Below, one piece after another: positions 39,833 to 49,001 of a stretch of DNA of 64,000 nt. Origin of the DNA: DYRB01 sp963802205. Lineage in GTDB: Bacteria; Pseudomonadota; Gammaproteobacteria; Chromatiales; Chromatiaceae. Made by a program: the position numbers and the translations under genes. Position 1 is the first letter of the stretch, and each line of letters starts with the position of its first letter. Location: assembly GCA_963802205.1 (NCBI GenBank), contig CAWDHW010000014.1:62001-126000 (forward strand), given 5' to 3'. The notes under the pieces are model-generated. The model did not search any database, had not been told where the DNA came from, and saw nothing but the letters and a program-made list of their open reading frames with translations.

Positions 39833-42037
39833 ATGTTCGCCCCTCAATCGAGAATCCAAACTAGCGCCATGGGCCGCCTGTACCCCGGTTTATCCCTGCT
39901 CGTTGCCTTGGCACTGGTCGCCTGCACCCCAAGTGCCTGGGATCCGACGCTCAAGTTCGGCGACCCCGGGGGGCACGTCCAGGACGCTCGCCCGCTGCCC
40001 GGTGGTGCCCAGACCATGCCCCTGGCGGGGTCGGAGAGCATCGCCCTGGGGACGGGCGGCCCAGCCGTGCCGAAGAATACGGTCAAGAGTGGGACCGGGG
40101 TCTTTGTGAGTAAGATCGCACCACCCTCCGTGGACACGACGCCAGGCGATGTGACCCTCAACTTCGATGGGACCGACATTCGTGAGGTCGTCAAGGTGGT
40201 CTTGGGTGACTTGCTCAAGGTGAACTATGTCATCGACCCGCAGGTCAGCGGGGTTGCTACCCTCCAGACCGAGCGCCCGCTGCGCCGTGAACACCTGATT
40301 CCAACCCTGGAGACCCTGCTGCGGATGAACAACGCGGCCCTCATCGAGAGCGGGGGTACCTATCAGGTCAAGCCCATCAGTAGTGGGGTCCAGGGGTTAG
40401 TGGTGCCGCAGCTCGGCGGCTCTACGCGGGCGCTCCCGAGCGGCTTCGGTATCCAGGTAGTCCCGCTCCAGTACATCGGGGCCGAGGAGATGTCCAAGAT
40501 CCTTGAACCCATGGTCCCGCAGGGGACCGTGATGCGCGCCGATACCCTGCGCAACATCCTGGTCATCGCCGGCTCCGGGCCGGAGATGGGCAATGTGATC
40601 GACACGATACGGACCTTCGACGTGGATTGGATGTCCGGGCTCTCTGTCGGCTTTTTCCACCTGGAGTATGCCAAGGCCAACGAGATCGCCACCCAGTTGG
40701 AGAAGCTCCTGTCGGAGGAGGGCGGCAACCCCATGAAGGGGCTTTTCCGTTTTCTCCCGCTGGAGAGTGCCAACAGCCTGTTGGTGGTATCCCCGCAGGA
40801 GAAGTACCTGCGCCAGATCCAGGGCTGGATCCAGCGCCTGGATCAGGCCGAGGCCGCAGGCGATGCCAGTGAGCGGGTCTACGTCTATCGCGTCAGCCAC
40901 GGCGACGCCGTGCAGCTCTCCGAGACCCTGGGGCAGCTCTTTGGGGGGGAACAGCAGCAACGCCGTCCGAAGCTCGGGGGTGTCGCGCCCGGGCTGAGCG
41001 CTGGCTCCATCCAGTCCCCGAAGAGTGGCGCCGATACGGGGGGCCTCTCTGGGGGCACTAAGTCTAATCTGTCGGGCGGCACTGGGGCAGCCGGCGGTTC
41101 CGCAGGGGTTTCCAGCAGCTCCGTATCATTGGGGGGCGGAGTCAGCGTCGTCGCGGATGCCGCCAACAATTCGCTGCTGATCAAGGCCCCGCCAAGGGAA
41201 TACAAGAAGATCCTGGATGCCCTGAAGCAGCTCGATATAGTCCCGCTCCAGGTCTTGGTGGAGGCGACCATCGTCGAGATCACGCTCTCGGGCAGCCTGC
41301 GCTATGGGGTGCAGTGGCGGTTCGGTCCAGGTCCACAAGGGGGCGGTAGAATCTCGGACACCTCCCTGGTCGGCGGCACGAACACGACTGGGAACCTCGG
41401 GAAGACCTTCCCAGGCTTTAATTGGGCCCTGATTCTGGACCCGAACGTCATCCAGGCCACCATAAGTGCCTTGGCCGCCGACAATCTGGTCAATGTCCTG
41501 TCCTCGCCCTCGGTCCTGGTCAGGGACAACCAGATCGCCAAGATGCAGGTCGGCAAGCAGGTCCCGGTTCTCACCACGCAGCAACAGGCAACCACCGGCA
41601 TTTCGAACGTCGTCAATCAGATCAGCTACAAAGACACCGGTGTCATCCTCACCGTCAAGCCCAGGGTCACCCCGGGGGGGATGGTCCAGATGGAGATCGA
41701 GCAGGAGGTCACGGCCCTGGCGGACGCCACCTCCACGGGTGTGGAATCACCGACGTTCCTGACCCGCAAGATCACCAGTAATGTCGCGGTGCGCTCCAGT
41801 CAGGCCGTGGTGCTGGGCGGGCTCATTTCCGATGAACGTTCCAATAGCAAGTCGGGGGTGCCCGGGGCTTATAGCGTCCCGATCCTTGGCTTCTTATTCG
41901 GGGAGACGGCCAAGAAGGCTGATCGCACGGAATTGGTGGTCGTCATCACCCCACGAGTGATCGCGAGCGACCAGGATGCCCAGAGCGCCTCTGACGATTT
42001 CCGCAAGAAGGTCAAAGGATTGCAGTTCAAGTATTGA
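39833..42037 (+). CDS. gspD: type II secretion secretin GspD
   Basis: 734-residue outer-membrane secretin. The signal peptide ends in the lipobox LVAC, so it is probably a lipoprotein targeted without a separate pilotin. The order is N0 (TLNFDGTDIREVVKVVLGDLL), N1-N3 with a Gly/Ser-rich insertion in N3 (about 385-430), then the secretin core (VLSSPSVLVRDNQIAKMQVGKQVPV, SSQAVVLGGLISDE). ATG 39833 has GAGG upstream; ATG 39869 is an alternative. It is the last gene of the cluster. Confidence 0.95.
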   Translation: MFAPQSRIQTSAMGRLYPGLSLLVALALVACTPSAWDPTLKFGDPGGHVQDARPLPGGAQTMPLAGSESIALGTGGPAVPKNTVKSGTGVFVSKIAPPSVDTTPGDVTLNFDGTDIREVVKVVLGDLLKVNYVIDPQVSGVATLQTERPLRREHLIPTLETLLRMNNAALIESGGTYQVKPISSGVQGLVVPQLGGSTRALPSGFGIQVVPLQYIGAEEMSKILEPMVPQGTVMRADTLRNILVIAGSGPEMGNVIDTIRTFDVDWMSGLSVGFFHLEYAKANEIATQLEKLLSEEGGNPMKGLFRFLPLESANSLLVVSPQEKYLRQIQGWIQRLDQAEAAGDASERVYVYRVSHGDAVQLSETLGQLFGGEQQQRRPKLGGVAPGLSAGSIQSPKSGADTGGLSGGTKSNLSGGTGAAGGSAGVSSSSVSLGGGVSVVADAANNSLLIKAPPREYKKILDALKQLDIVPLQVLVEATIVEITLSGSLRYGVQWRFGPGPQGGGRISDTSLVGGTNTTGNLGKTFPGFNWALILDPNVIQATISALAADNLVNVLSSPSVLVRDNQIAKMQVGKQVPVLTTQQQATTGISNVVNQISYKDTGVILTVKPRVTPGGMVQMEIEQEVTALADATSTGVESPTFLTRKITSNVAVRSSQAVVLGGLISDERSNSKSGVPGAYSVPILGFLFGETAKKADRTELVVVITPRVIASDQDAQSASDDFRKKVKGLQFKY

Positions 42038-42088
42038 CCCTGTCGGCGACCGTAGTTCTATTGCCCTCCAGCAGAGATCAGAATCCAT

Positions 42089-43177
42089 ATGAACTTTATC
42101 GATCTGCAGGCCCAATATCGACGCATTGAGGGTGACGTTAATGCCCGGATCAAGGCTGTCCTGGAGCATGGCCAGTACATCATGGGGCCGGAGGTTGCAG
42201 AGTTGGAGGAAAGGCTGGCCGCGGATGTGGGCGTCCAGCACTGCATTGGCGTCTCCAGCGGCACCGACGCCCTGCTCGTCGCTATGCTGGCGCTGGGAAT
42301 CGGGCCTGGGGATGAGGTCATCACCACCCCGTTCACCTTCATTGCCACGGGCGAGATGATCGCCTTGATCGGGGCTATCCCCGTCTACGTGGACATCGAC
42401 CCCAGGACCTATAACATCGATCCCGCGCAGATCGAGGCCGCCATCACCCCCAAGACCCGCGCTATCATGCCCGTGAGCCTCTATGGCCAGTGTGCGGACA
42501 TGGATGCCATCAACGCTATCGCGAAGCGCCATGGCCTGCCGGTGATCGAGGACGGGGCCCAGAGCTTCGGCGCCACCTACCGGGGCCGACAATCCTGCGG
42601 TCTGTCACTCATCGGCTGTACCAGCTTCTTTCCCTCCAAGCCCCTTGGGGCCTATGGCGACGCCGGGGCCTGTTTCACCGATGATGATGCCCTGGCCAAG
42701 GCCATGCGGGAGATCCGTGTGCACGGCCAGGATCGGCGCTATCACCATCCGCGGATCGGTATCAATGGCCGTCTGGACAGTCTTCAGGCCGCTGTGCTGC
42801 TTGCCAAGCTTAAAATCTTTCCAGATGAAGTTGCCGCCCGGGCGCGCATCGGCGCCCGCTACAGCGAGCTGCTGGCGGGGAGCGGGTGTGTGACGCCCTA
42901 CATCGAACCCCACAACACCAGCGTCTACGCCCAGTACACCATCGCCGTGGACGACCGCGAGGGCCTCATTGCCAAGCTCTCGCAGGCAGGCATTCCTACA
43001 GCCGTACATTATCCGGTCCCGCTGCACCGCCAACCCGCCTTTTCCGGCATGCCATTACCCACGGTTCCGGCGGCGGAGCGCGCCGCCGCGCGGGTAGTCA
43101 GCCTCCCCATGCATCCCTATATGAGTGACGCGGATCAGGACAGCATTGCGGACGCCCTGCGCGCGGCCCTGCGTTGA
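42089..43177 (+). CDS. DegT/DnrJ-family sugar aminotransferase (WbpE-like)
   Basis: 362-residue PLP enzyme that aminates a keto sugar nucleotide. Markers are SSGTDALLVAML, PFTFIATGE, EDGAQSFGA and SFFPSKPLGAYGD (PLP lysine about 184), with HGQDRRYHHPRIGINGRLD. The closest family relatives are WbpE, acting on UDP-3-keto-GlcNAcA. It lies 50 bp after gspD and probably cooperates with the wbpL/wbpM-like genes on the other side of the secretion cluster. Confidence 0.9.
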   Translation: MNFIDLQAQYRRIEGDVNARIKAVLEHGQYIMGPEVAELEERLAADVGVQHCIGVSSGTDALLVAMLALGIGPGDEVITTPFTFIATGEMIALIGAIPVYVDIDPRTYNIDPAQIEAAITPKTRAIMPVSLYGQCADMDAINAIAKRHGLPVIEDGAQSFGATYRGRQSCGLSLIGCTSFFPSKPLGAYGDAGACFTDDDALAKAMREIRVHGQDRRYHHPRIGINGRLDSLQAAVLLAKLKIFPDEVAARARIGARYSELLAGSGCVTPYIEPHNTSVYAQYTIAVDDREGLIAKLSQAGIPTAVHYPVPLHRQPAFSGMPLPTVPAAERAAARVVSLPMHPYMSDADQDSIADALRAALR

Positions 43178-43229
43178 CCGGTCATCGCTTTCTCCTACCC
43201 TGAGCGTGCGCGAACGGGAGGGGGTCCCC

Positions 43230-44219
43230 ATGAGAGGCTGCGCGTTAGTCACCGGCGCCTCTGGATTCATTGGCCCGAGCCTGTGTCGGCGTCTCGGCTC
43301 GGGTGGCTGGCGGGTGCGGGCGGTGATGCGCCGCCCCGCAGTGGGCCCCTGGGATGAGGCTGTGACCCTTGACCTGGGTCGGCAACCGATCCCGTCGGGC
43401 CTGCTGGCCGGGGTCGATTGCGTCTTCCACCTCGCTGGCAGGGCCCACGCCCTGGCCGAGGGCCCCGGAGCAGAGGAGGAATACCGCCTGAGCAACGTCC
43501 AGAGTACCTTGGACCTGGTCGCTGCAGCCCGCGCGACGGGGGTGCGTGCCTTCGTCTATTTCAGCAGTGTCAAGGCCATGGGCGACGGGGATGCCGGGGC
43601 GGCGACCGGAGGGCCGGTGGTACTGTCTTCCTACGGGCACTCCAAGCGCCTCGCTGAACAGGCGGTGCTCAACGGCGATGGGGTTCCGCATTCGGTGGTC
43701 CTGCGGCCATCCCTCGTCTATGGGCCTAAGCCCAAGGGATATCTGGATCTCATGATCCGCGCGGTGCGGGGTGGCTGGTTTCCGCCTTTGCCCGAACTTG
43801 GAAATGGCCGGTCCATGATCCATCGGGATGACTTGGTGGAGGCGGCGCTGCTGTGTGCCTTCGATCCTGGGGCCAGCGGCAATGCCTATGTCGTAACAGA
43901 TGGGACGCCCTACAGTACCCGCCAGGTCTACGAGTACATCCTCGCTGCCCTGGGGCGGAAGCCGCCGTCCTGGACACTGCCGGTGGGCATGCTGCGGGCC
44001 GCGGCGAGGGCGGGCGACGCCATTCGCAAGATACGCGGGCGACGCCTCCTCTTCGACTCGGATCTCCTGGAGAAGCTGCTGGGGTCTGCCCGATACGACG
44101 GCGAACCCATCTGTCGGGAACTTGGGTTCAGGGCCAGGCGAGACCTGCGTGGGAGTATGACCGAGATGCTGGCGACGGCTACCGCCAGCACCTCCGGGCG
44201 AGGCCGCCCGCGGAACTGA
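43230..44219 (+). CDS. NAD-dependent sugar epimerase/ketoreductase (SDR)
   Basis: 329-residue extended SDR with TGASGFIG, FHLAGRAHAL, catalytic Ser in YFSSVKAMG and SYGHSKRLAE (Tyr/Lys). It resembles the 4-ketoreductases that work with WbpL-type transferases to make sugars such as FucNAc or QuiNAc. ATG 43230 is used because the Rossmann motif begins six residues later and GGGAGGGGG precedes it. It is the last gene of the + strand block and converges on the metallopeptidase gene. Confidence 0.87.
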   Translation: MRGCALVTGASGFIGPSLCRRLGSGGWRVRAVMRRPAVGPWDEAVTLDLGRQPIPSGLLAGVDCVFHLAGRAHALAEGPGAEEEYRLSNVQSTLDLVAAARATGVRAFVYFSSVKAMGDGDAGAATGGPVVLSSYGHSKRLAEQAVLNGDGVPHSVVLRPSLVYGPKPKGYLDLMIRAVRGGWFPPLPELGNGRSMIHRDDLVEAALLCAFDPGASGNAYVVTDGTPYSTRQVYEYILAALGRKPPSWTLPVGMLRAAARAGDAIRKIRGRRLLFDSDLLEKLLGSARYDGEPICRELGFRARRDLRGSMTEMLATATASTSGRGRPRN

Positions 44220-44255
44220 CGGACGGCGCCGACCAGGAGCGAATGTGGTCAGGCG

Positions 44256-45236
44256 TTACAGGGCCTTGGCCGAAAAGGTGTCGCAGGCGTTGACGTCGCC
44301 CTTTTCCAGCCCGCGGCGGAACCAGGCGACGCGCTGGGCCGAACTGCCGTGGGTGAAGCTGTCCGGGGTGACGTAGCCCCGGGCCTGCTTTTGTAGGCGA
44401 TCGTCGCCGATGGCGGAGGCGGCCTTGAGGGCCTCCTCGGCGTCGCCGGCCTCCAGGATGCCGCGTGCGCGGTCGGCGCGGTTGGCCCAGACCCCAGCGA
44501 AGCAGTCGGCCTGGAGTTCCAGGCGGACCGAGAGTTGGTTGGCCTCGGCCTTGCCGCGGCCACTTTTGGCCTCCTCGACCTGATCGGAGATCCCGAGCAG
44601 GTTCTGCACATGGTGGCCGATCTCGTGGGCTATGACATACGCCTGGGCGAAGTCACCCGGGGCGCCGAACTGGTTGCGCAACTCGTCATAGAAGGACAGG
44701 TCGATGTAGACCTTTAGGTCGCCAGGGCAGTAGAAGGGCCCCATGGCGGCCTCGGCGAAGCCGCAGGCGGAGCGCACCGACCCGGAGAACAGAACCAGCT
44801 TGGGTTCGCGGTAACGTTGCTTGCCCTGCTGGAAGATCTCGCCCCAGGTGTCCTCGGTATCCGCCAGGACGACGGAGATAAAGTCCTTGAGCTCGTCTGG
44901 CGTGGCCCCAGTCCGCGGGGCTTGCAGGTCGCTGGCTTGAGGCTGCGGCCTCGGTCTGGGCGCGCCTTGGTCGGGCATCGGACTTGGGAACTGGAGCTGT
45001 CCGCCATCGCTGCCGGTGTCGGGCTGCGGCATACCGCCGCCAAGGAAGGGGCCCAGGTCGATCCCGAAGTAGAGGCCAACCAGGAGCAAGGCGATTGTGC
45101 CCAGGCCACCGCCAAGCCCGGCGCCCCGGCCGATACGCACCGGCAGGCGCTGGCCGCCGAACTCGTCGCCGGATGATCCGGCATCGTCGCGGCGGTCCTC
45201 CACATTCTCGCTTCGCCTGCCGGTTCTCCAGCGCAT
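44256..45236 (-). CDS. YpfJ-like neutral zinc metallopeptidase
   Basis: 326-residue protein of the putative neutral zinc metallopeptidase family. It has a charged cytoplasmic N-terminus, one membrane helix (about 40-58), a Pro-rich linker, and a peptidase domain with LVLFSGSVRSACGFA, PFYCPGD and HEIGHHVQ (zinc motif). The physiological substrate is unknown. ATG 45236 is preceded by GGGGGAG. Confidence 0.9.
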   Translation of the reverse strand: MRWRTGRRSENVEDRRDDAGSSGDEFGGQRLPVRIGRGAGLGGGLGTIALLLVGLYFGIDLGPFLGGGMPQPDTGSDGGQLQFPSPMPDQGAPRPRPQPQASDLQAPRTGATPDELKDFISVVLADTEDTWGEIFQQGKQRYREPKLVLFSGSVRSACGFAEAAMGPFYCPGDLKVYIDLSFYDELRNQFGAPGDFAQAYVIAHEIGHHVQNLLGISDQVEEAKSGRGKAEANQLSVRLELQADCFAGVWANRADRARGILEAGDAEEALKAASAIGDDRLQKQARGYVTPDSFTHGSSAQRVAWFRRGLEKGDVNACDTFSAKAL

Positions 45237-45328
45237 GACTCCCCCCGTGATCCAGAGTCGTTGGTTGCATTTAGCGTTCGGTGGATCATAGCATCCGGAC
45301 ATGGCATTGCGGCGAGGGCGGAAATGAG

Positions 45329-45361
45329 AGGCCCCGGTCACCGTTGCCGGTACCGGGGCCT
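45329..45361 (-). terminator. hairpin after the 64-residue protein gene
   Basis: AGGCCCCGGT (45329-45338) pairs with 45352-45361 over a 13-nt loop, 35 bp beyond the stop of the 64-residue gene and ahead of the metallopeptidase gene. The T-tract is weak. Confidence 0.5.
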
Positions 45362-45395
45362 GGTTCAAAGCTGGGTCTGAACCCTGACGGGTGCA

Positions 45396-45590
45396 TCAGT
45401 GTGTCTGGGTGGCGTTACTGAGCTCCCAGTTACACAGCTCGATCAGGCCTTCGACCTCGCGCGGGAGCTTGACCGGCTCTCGGAGTTGGTAGGTCTGACC
45501 CTGTTCCCAGCAGTGTTCCGCTTCGTCTGCACTCAATGGCAGACCCTGGCGGCAGAGCTCCCACAGGGCTTGGTTTTGGCTGATGGTCAT
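45396..45590 (-). CDS. small protein of unknown function (64 aa)
   Basis: Short cytoplasmic protein rich in Glu, Trp and Cys (ALWELCRQGLPLSADEAEHCWEQGQ...LIELCNWELS). It contains an internal pseudo-repeat WELCRQG / IELCNWEL. ATG 45590 has GGAGAG at good spacing. A strong promoter 170 bp upstream and a terminator downstream support a real gene. The family is not recognised. Confidence 0.62.
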   Translation of the reverse strand: MTISQNQALWELCRQGLPLSADEAEHCWEQGQTYQLREPVKLPREVEGLIELCNWELSNATQTH

Positions 45591-45675
45591 GATGGTCTCT
45601 CCGGATTCGGGGGGGCACGGGCGGCGCGGTCTGATCGTACCTGTTGCCGGGGCCCGTCAATTTTCGAGCCAATTC

Positions 45676-45720
45676 CCCGCAAAGTCCTCTTGAAGCAGTC
45701 ATTTGTTGCCTCTTTGCGGG
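45676..45720 (-). promoter_or_regulatory. stem-loop in the leader of the 64-residue gene
   Basis: CCCGCAAAG (45676-45684) and CTTTGCGGG (45712-45720) form a perfect 9-bp stem with a 27-nt loop, lying between the promoter and the start codon. It could be a leader structure or a protein-binding palindrome. Confidence 0.45.
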
Positions 45721-45758
45721 AATGTGCCATTTTTACAACGCACAAACATCGTGACTTA

Positions 45759-45786
45759 ATAATAGATTACCGTTGAGACTTGACAA
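45759..45786 (-). promoter_or_regulatory. sigma-70 promoter for the 64-residue gene
   Basis: On the - strand TTGTCA (45786-45781) and TATTAT (45764-45759) are separated by 16 bp. Each matches five of six consensus positions, in an AT-rich island within GC-rich DNA. It predicts a leader of about 160 nt. Confidence 0.65.
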
Positions 45787-46035
45787 GGGCCGAAGGATCA
45801 TTGGGGCAAAAAAAGTACATGTGGCTAGGGGCTGTCTCTTGGTCTACCGCCCCGGCGGTAGGGGCCGGACGCCTGGCCGTCGCAGGGCGCGATGCGGTGA
45901 GCCAGGGTTCACGGGCAGGGGTAAGGTGCAGGGCGGCGGGGTAGCCGTCCACGCCTTGGTAGCGGATGCTCGGGGTCAAACCCATCTCTAGCCGGGGTAC
46001 AATCGCGCCTTTTCCCATCGCTGCGGTACCCGACC
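45787..46035. other. intergenic region upstream of hisHF
   Basis: With the promoter and leader above, this completes a 445-bp gap without a gene. A short GC hairpin (CTACCGCC / GGCGGTAG, 45844-45861) and a possible -10 for hisHF (TACAAT, 45998-46003) are the only signals I see. Confidence 0.35.
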
Positions 46036-47616
46036 ATGATCTCGCTCCTCGACTATGGTGCCGGCAATGTGCGCAGCCTGCGCAATGCCATCCAGTCCCA
46101 GGGCTTTTCCCTCACCGAGATCGAACGCCCGGAGGACATCCTCAAGGCCGAACGGCTGATCTTCCCCGGGGTCGGGGCCTTTGGGGCAGCCATGCAGCGC
46201 CTGCACGCCCTGGGTTATGTGGAGCCGCTGAAGGCCTACCTGGCCGAGGGGAGGCCCTACCTCGGGATCTGTATCGGACTCCAGACCCTGTTCGAGGGCA
46301 GCGACGAGTCCCCCGGGGTCCAGGGGCTGGGCCTGATCCCCGGACAGATCCGGCGGTTCGATGCATCAAACCTCTCGGTCCCCCACATGGGCTGGAATGG
46401 GGTCCGGGTGCTGCGTCCGTCGCCCCTCTTTGCCGACTACGGCGGCGAGAAGCTCTACTTTGTCCACTCCTATCGGGCGATGCCTGGCCCTGAAAATGCC
46501 GATTGGGTCCTGGCTACCACCGACTACGGCGACCCCTTCGTCAGCGCCGTGCAGCGCGGGCGGGTGGCGGCGGTTCAGTTCCACCCGGAAAAGAGTGGCG
46601 CGGCGGGCTCAAGGCTCCTGCGGCACTTCCTGGCGGGGGAGACCGCCGCGCCGGCGCCACGACTCGACCCAGTCCCGACGCACCTGGCCAAGCGCATCAT
46701 TGCCTGCCTGGATGTGCGGACCAATGATGCCGGTGACCTGGTGGTTACCAAGGGTGATCAGTACGATGTGCGCGAGCAGGGGGAGGTGCGCAACCTGGGC
46801 AAGCCGGTGGAACTGGCGCGGCGCTATTACCAGGAGGGGGCCGATGAGGTCACCTTCCTCAACATCACCGCCTTTCGGGACTTTCCCCTGGCGGATCAGC
46901 CCATGCTCGAGGTGTTGCGGCGCACATCGGAGAACGTCTTCGTCCCCCTGACGATTGGGGGGGGCATCCGTGCCTTCACGGATGGGCAGGGGCGCGGCTA
47001 TTCGGCCCTGGACGTCGCCTCGGAGTATTTCCGCTCCGGGGCGGACAAGGTGTCCATCGGCAGCGATGCCGTGGACGCGGTGGAGCAGTACCTGGCCCGT
47101 GGCCACAAGGATGGCTCTACGGCGATCGAGCAGATCGCGCAGGTCTACGGCAATCAGGCTGTGGTCATCTCCATCGACCCCAGGCGGGTCTACATCAGTG
47201 ACCCCGGCGATACCCGTCACCACTGCGTCCAGGCGCCCGAGCCAGGCCCCAACGGAGAGGCTTGGTGTTGGTACCAGTGCACCGTCAAGGGCGGGCGCGA
47301 GGGACGCGACGTAGATGCCGTCGAACTGGCACGGGCCTGCGAGGAGCTCGGCGCCGGGGAGATCCTCCTCAACTCCATCGACCGCGATGGCTCGGGTCGG
47401 GGCTTCGACCTGGGATTGATCCAGTCAGTGGCAGACGCCGTCAGCATCCCAGTGATCGCCTCCAGCGGGGCCGGGTGTGTGGAACACTTTTCGCAGGTCT
47501 TTGCCGCTACCGGGGTGGAGGCGGCCCTGGCCGCCGGGATCTTCCACCGTCAGGAGGTCCCTATCGCCGCAGTCAAGGCGCACCTCGAGGCGGAGGGTAT
47601 TGAGACCCGGGGTTAG
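46036..47616 (+). CDS. hisHF: bifunctional imidazole glycerol phosphate synthase (HisH-HisF fusion)
   Basis: Single 526-residue chain with glutaminase and cyclase halves. HisH (about 1-205) has GICIGLQ (C79) and QFHPEKSG (His/Glu about 182-184). A linker follows, then HisF (about 215-526) with IACLDVR (first catalytic Asp), TIGGGIRAFTD, KVSIGSDAV and LLNSIDRDGSG. HisF carries the insertions seen in eukaryotic HIS7 (GRGYSALDVASEYFRSGAD, QYLARGHKDGS). It makes IGP and AICAR in histidine synthesis. Most bacteria have separate hisH and hisF; no other his genes are nearby. Confidence 0.94.
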   Translation: MISLLDYGAGNVRSLRNAIQSQGFSLTEIERPEDILKAERLIFPGVGAFGAAMQRLHALGYVEPLKAYLAEGRPYLGICIGLQTLFEGSDESPGVQGLGLIPGQIRRFDASNLSVPHMGWNGVRVLRPSPLFADYGGEKLYFVHSYRAMPGPENADWVLATTDYGDPFVSAVQRGRVAAVQFHPEKSGAAGSRLLRHFLAGETAAPAPRLDPVPTHLAKRIIACLDVRTNDAGDLVVTKGDQYDVREQGEVRNLGKPVELARRYYQEGADEVTFLNITAFRDFPLADQPMLEVLRRTSENVFVPLTIGGGIRAFTDGQGRGYSALDVASEYFRSGADKVSIGSDAVDAVEQYLARGHKDGSTAIEQIAQVYGNQAVVISIDPRRVYISDPGDTRHHCVQAPEPGPNGEAWCWYQCTVKGGREGRDVDAVELARACEELGAGEILLNSIDRDGSGRGFDLGLIQSVADAVSIPVIASSGAGCVEHFSQVFAATGVEAALAAGIFHRQEVPIAAVKAHLEAEGIETRG

Positions 47617-47659
47617 ACCGGCCCAGCAGCGGTCGGACAGCATACACAGGGTTCCGATT

Positions 47660-48622
47660 ATGGCCGGAGGCGGACAGTCGGCGGTGACCGGTGTTCGCCG
47701 CAGCAGCTCGGGTCTGGTCCTGGCCTTGTTGGCCCTGCTCGGTGTCCCGGTCGCCGCCGATCCCCTGCGCTTCGCCTGGCCCACGCCCGCCCAGGCCCTG
47801 GTAACGGTCGAGGCGGCCAAGGGTGGGTACAGTGTCCGGTCAAGCGTGCGCCTGACGGTGACTCGGGATGTCGGCGGACATACCCGTCTGGACTTCAGCG
47901 ACGCACGGCTCCTGGCGATCAATGGCCGCGACCTCAGCGGCGGCGTCGGTACCGGATGGGGGGAGATGGGTTCTGTCGCACTGGAGGCCCTGATGCCGTC
48001 CCTGCTGGTTGGGTCGGATGGGCGGGTGCAGGATGTGCTGGGGCTCGAGCGCCTTGGCGACGCCATTGTCGCGGGTGGGCTGGGGGGCGCCGACAGCGCC
48101 CCGACAGATGCTGCCGCGGCCCGGCTGCGCCAGGTACTGGCCAGGCCTGGGGTGCAGGCCCAGCTCAGGGCGCGGGCCGGGGAGGACTGGCGGGCCTGGG
48201 TAGGTATCTGGGCCGGCCGGGACCTTCGCCCTGGGGCGGCCATCGACATTGTCGGCGTCGTTCCCGGTATGGGTCCGGCGGTCCAGGCAAAAGGGGTCAT
48301 GACCTACACGGGGGTGGCGGCAGGGTTTCCGCCCGGTGCCGTGCGCCTGCGGCTGGAATTGACCGCGGACGGCCCCGAGTTCCGACGCGCCGTTTTCGAC
48401 GGTCTGGCGAAGGTCGCTGGGCAGGACCGCCAGTCCCTGGGCGACCTGAGCCCGGAGCATGTCGAGACCGCCTCCAGGCGCCAGACCCTGGAACTGGTTA
48501 CGGACCCTGCAACGCTTCGCCCCTATCGGGTGGACATGGGCACGCATATCGCCTTCAAGCTCCGGGGCCAGCCGGTCCAGACCCAAACGGAGGCCAAGTC
48601 CTTCCTCTTCGGGTGGCACTGA
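47660..48622 (+). CDS. exported protein of unknown function (320 aa)
   Basis: 320 residues starting MAGGGQSAVTG, with a signal peptide ending near VAADPLRF. The mature part looks beta-rich (VTVEAAKGGYSVRSSVRLTVTRDVG, HTRLDFSDARLL), with a helical middle. It has no cysteine in the mature part and no recognised motif. ATG 47660 is picked because the signal peptide follows; the upstream open frame overlaps hisHF. It lies 43 bp after hisHF and may be cotranscribed. Confidence 0.7.
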   Translation: MAGGGQSAVTGVRRSSSGLVLALLALLGVPVAADPLRFAWPTPAQALVTVEAAKGGYSVRSSVRLTVTRDVGGHTRLDFSDARLLAINGRDLSGGVGTGWGEMGSVALEALMPSLLVGSDGRVQDVLGLERLGDAIVAGGLGGADSAPTDAAAARLRQVLARPGVQAQLRARAGEDWRAWVGIWAGRDLRPGAAIDIVGVVPGMGPAVQAKGVMTYTGVAAGFPPGAVRLRLELTADGPEFRRAVFDGLAKVAGQDRQSLGDLSPEHVETASRRQTLELVTDPATLRPYRVDMGTHIAFKLRGQPVQTQTEAKSFLFGWH

Positions 48623-48697
48623 CGGGGACGTGCGACTTCAGGGGTGGGCGAGGTAGAGCCGCGAAGGCATCCAGCGCCCGCAGGCCCCAGACGTTCG

Positions 48698-48720
48698 GGA
48701 CGGGACTGAAAACCCCGTCC
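48698..48720. terminator. hairpin between convergent genes
   Basis: GGACGGG (48698-48704) pairs with CCCGTCC (48714-48720). It lies between the exported protein gene and ycgL, which converge, so it may terminate either. Confidence 0.4.
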
Positions 48721-48728
48721 GCCCCAGG

Positions 48729-49001
48729 TCAGTCCCCCTCGTAGAGGTCGGCGGTGACCTTGGGCGGCATCTGGAGGTGATAGCCGCGTGTGCTGAGGTT
48801 GGCCATCACCTGGGCTACGTCTTCACGTGCCAGCGACCGGCCAATGTGCAGGTCGAGCTGCATGACCAATTGGGGGGTACCGAAGTGCTCCAGCAGGGCA
48901 ACGGGGACGACCTCGAGGCCGTCCTGTGCGGCCAGGTAGAGGTACATCTCCTCCTGGCGCGGGCTCTTGTAGATCCAGCAGGGTATGGCACTGTTAGGCA
49001 T
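48729..49001 (-). CDS. YcgL domain protein
   Basis: 90-residue YcgL-family protein: CWIYKSPRQEEMYLYLA, FGTPQLVMQLDL, LAREDVAQVMANLSTRGYHLQMPP. It is widespread in gammaproteobacteria; its function is unsettled. ATG 49001 (MPNSAIPCWIYKS) is preferred to 49031. Confidence 0.9.
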   Translation of the reverse strand: MPNSAIPCWIYKSPRQEEMYLYLAAQDGLEVVPVALLEHFGTPQLVMQLDLHIGRSLAREDVAQVMANLSTRGYHLQMPPKVTADLYEGD

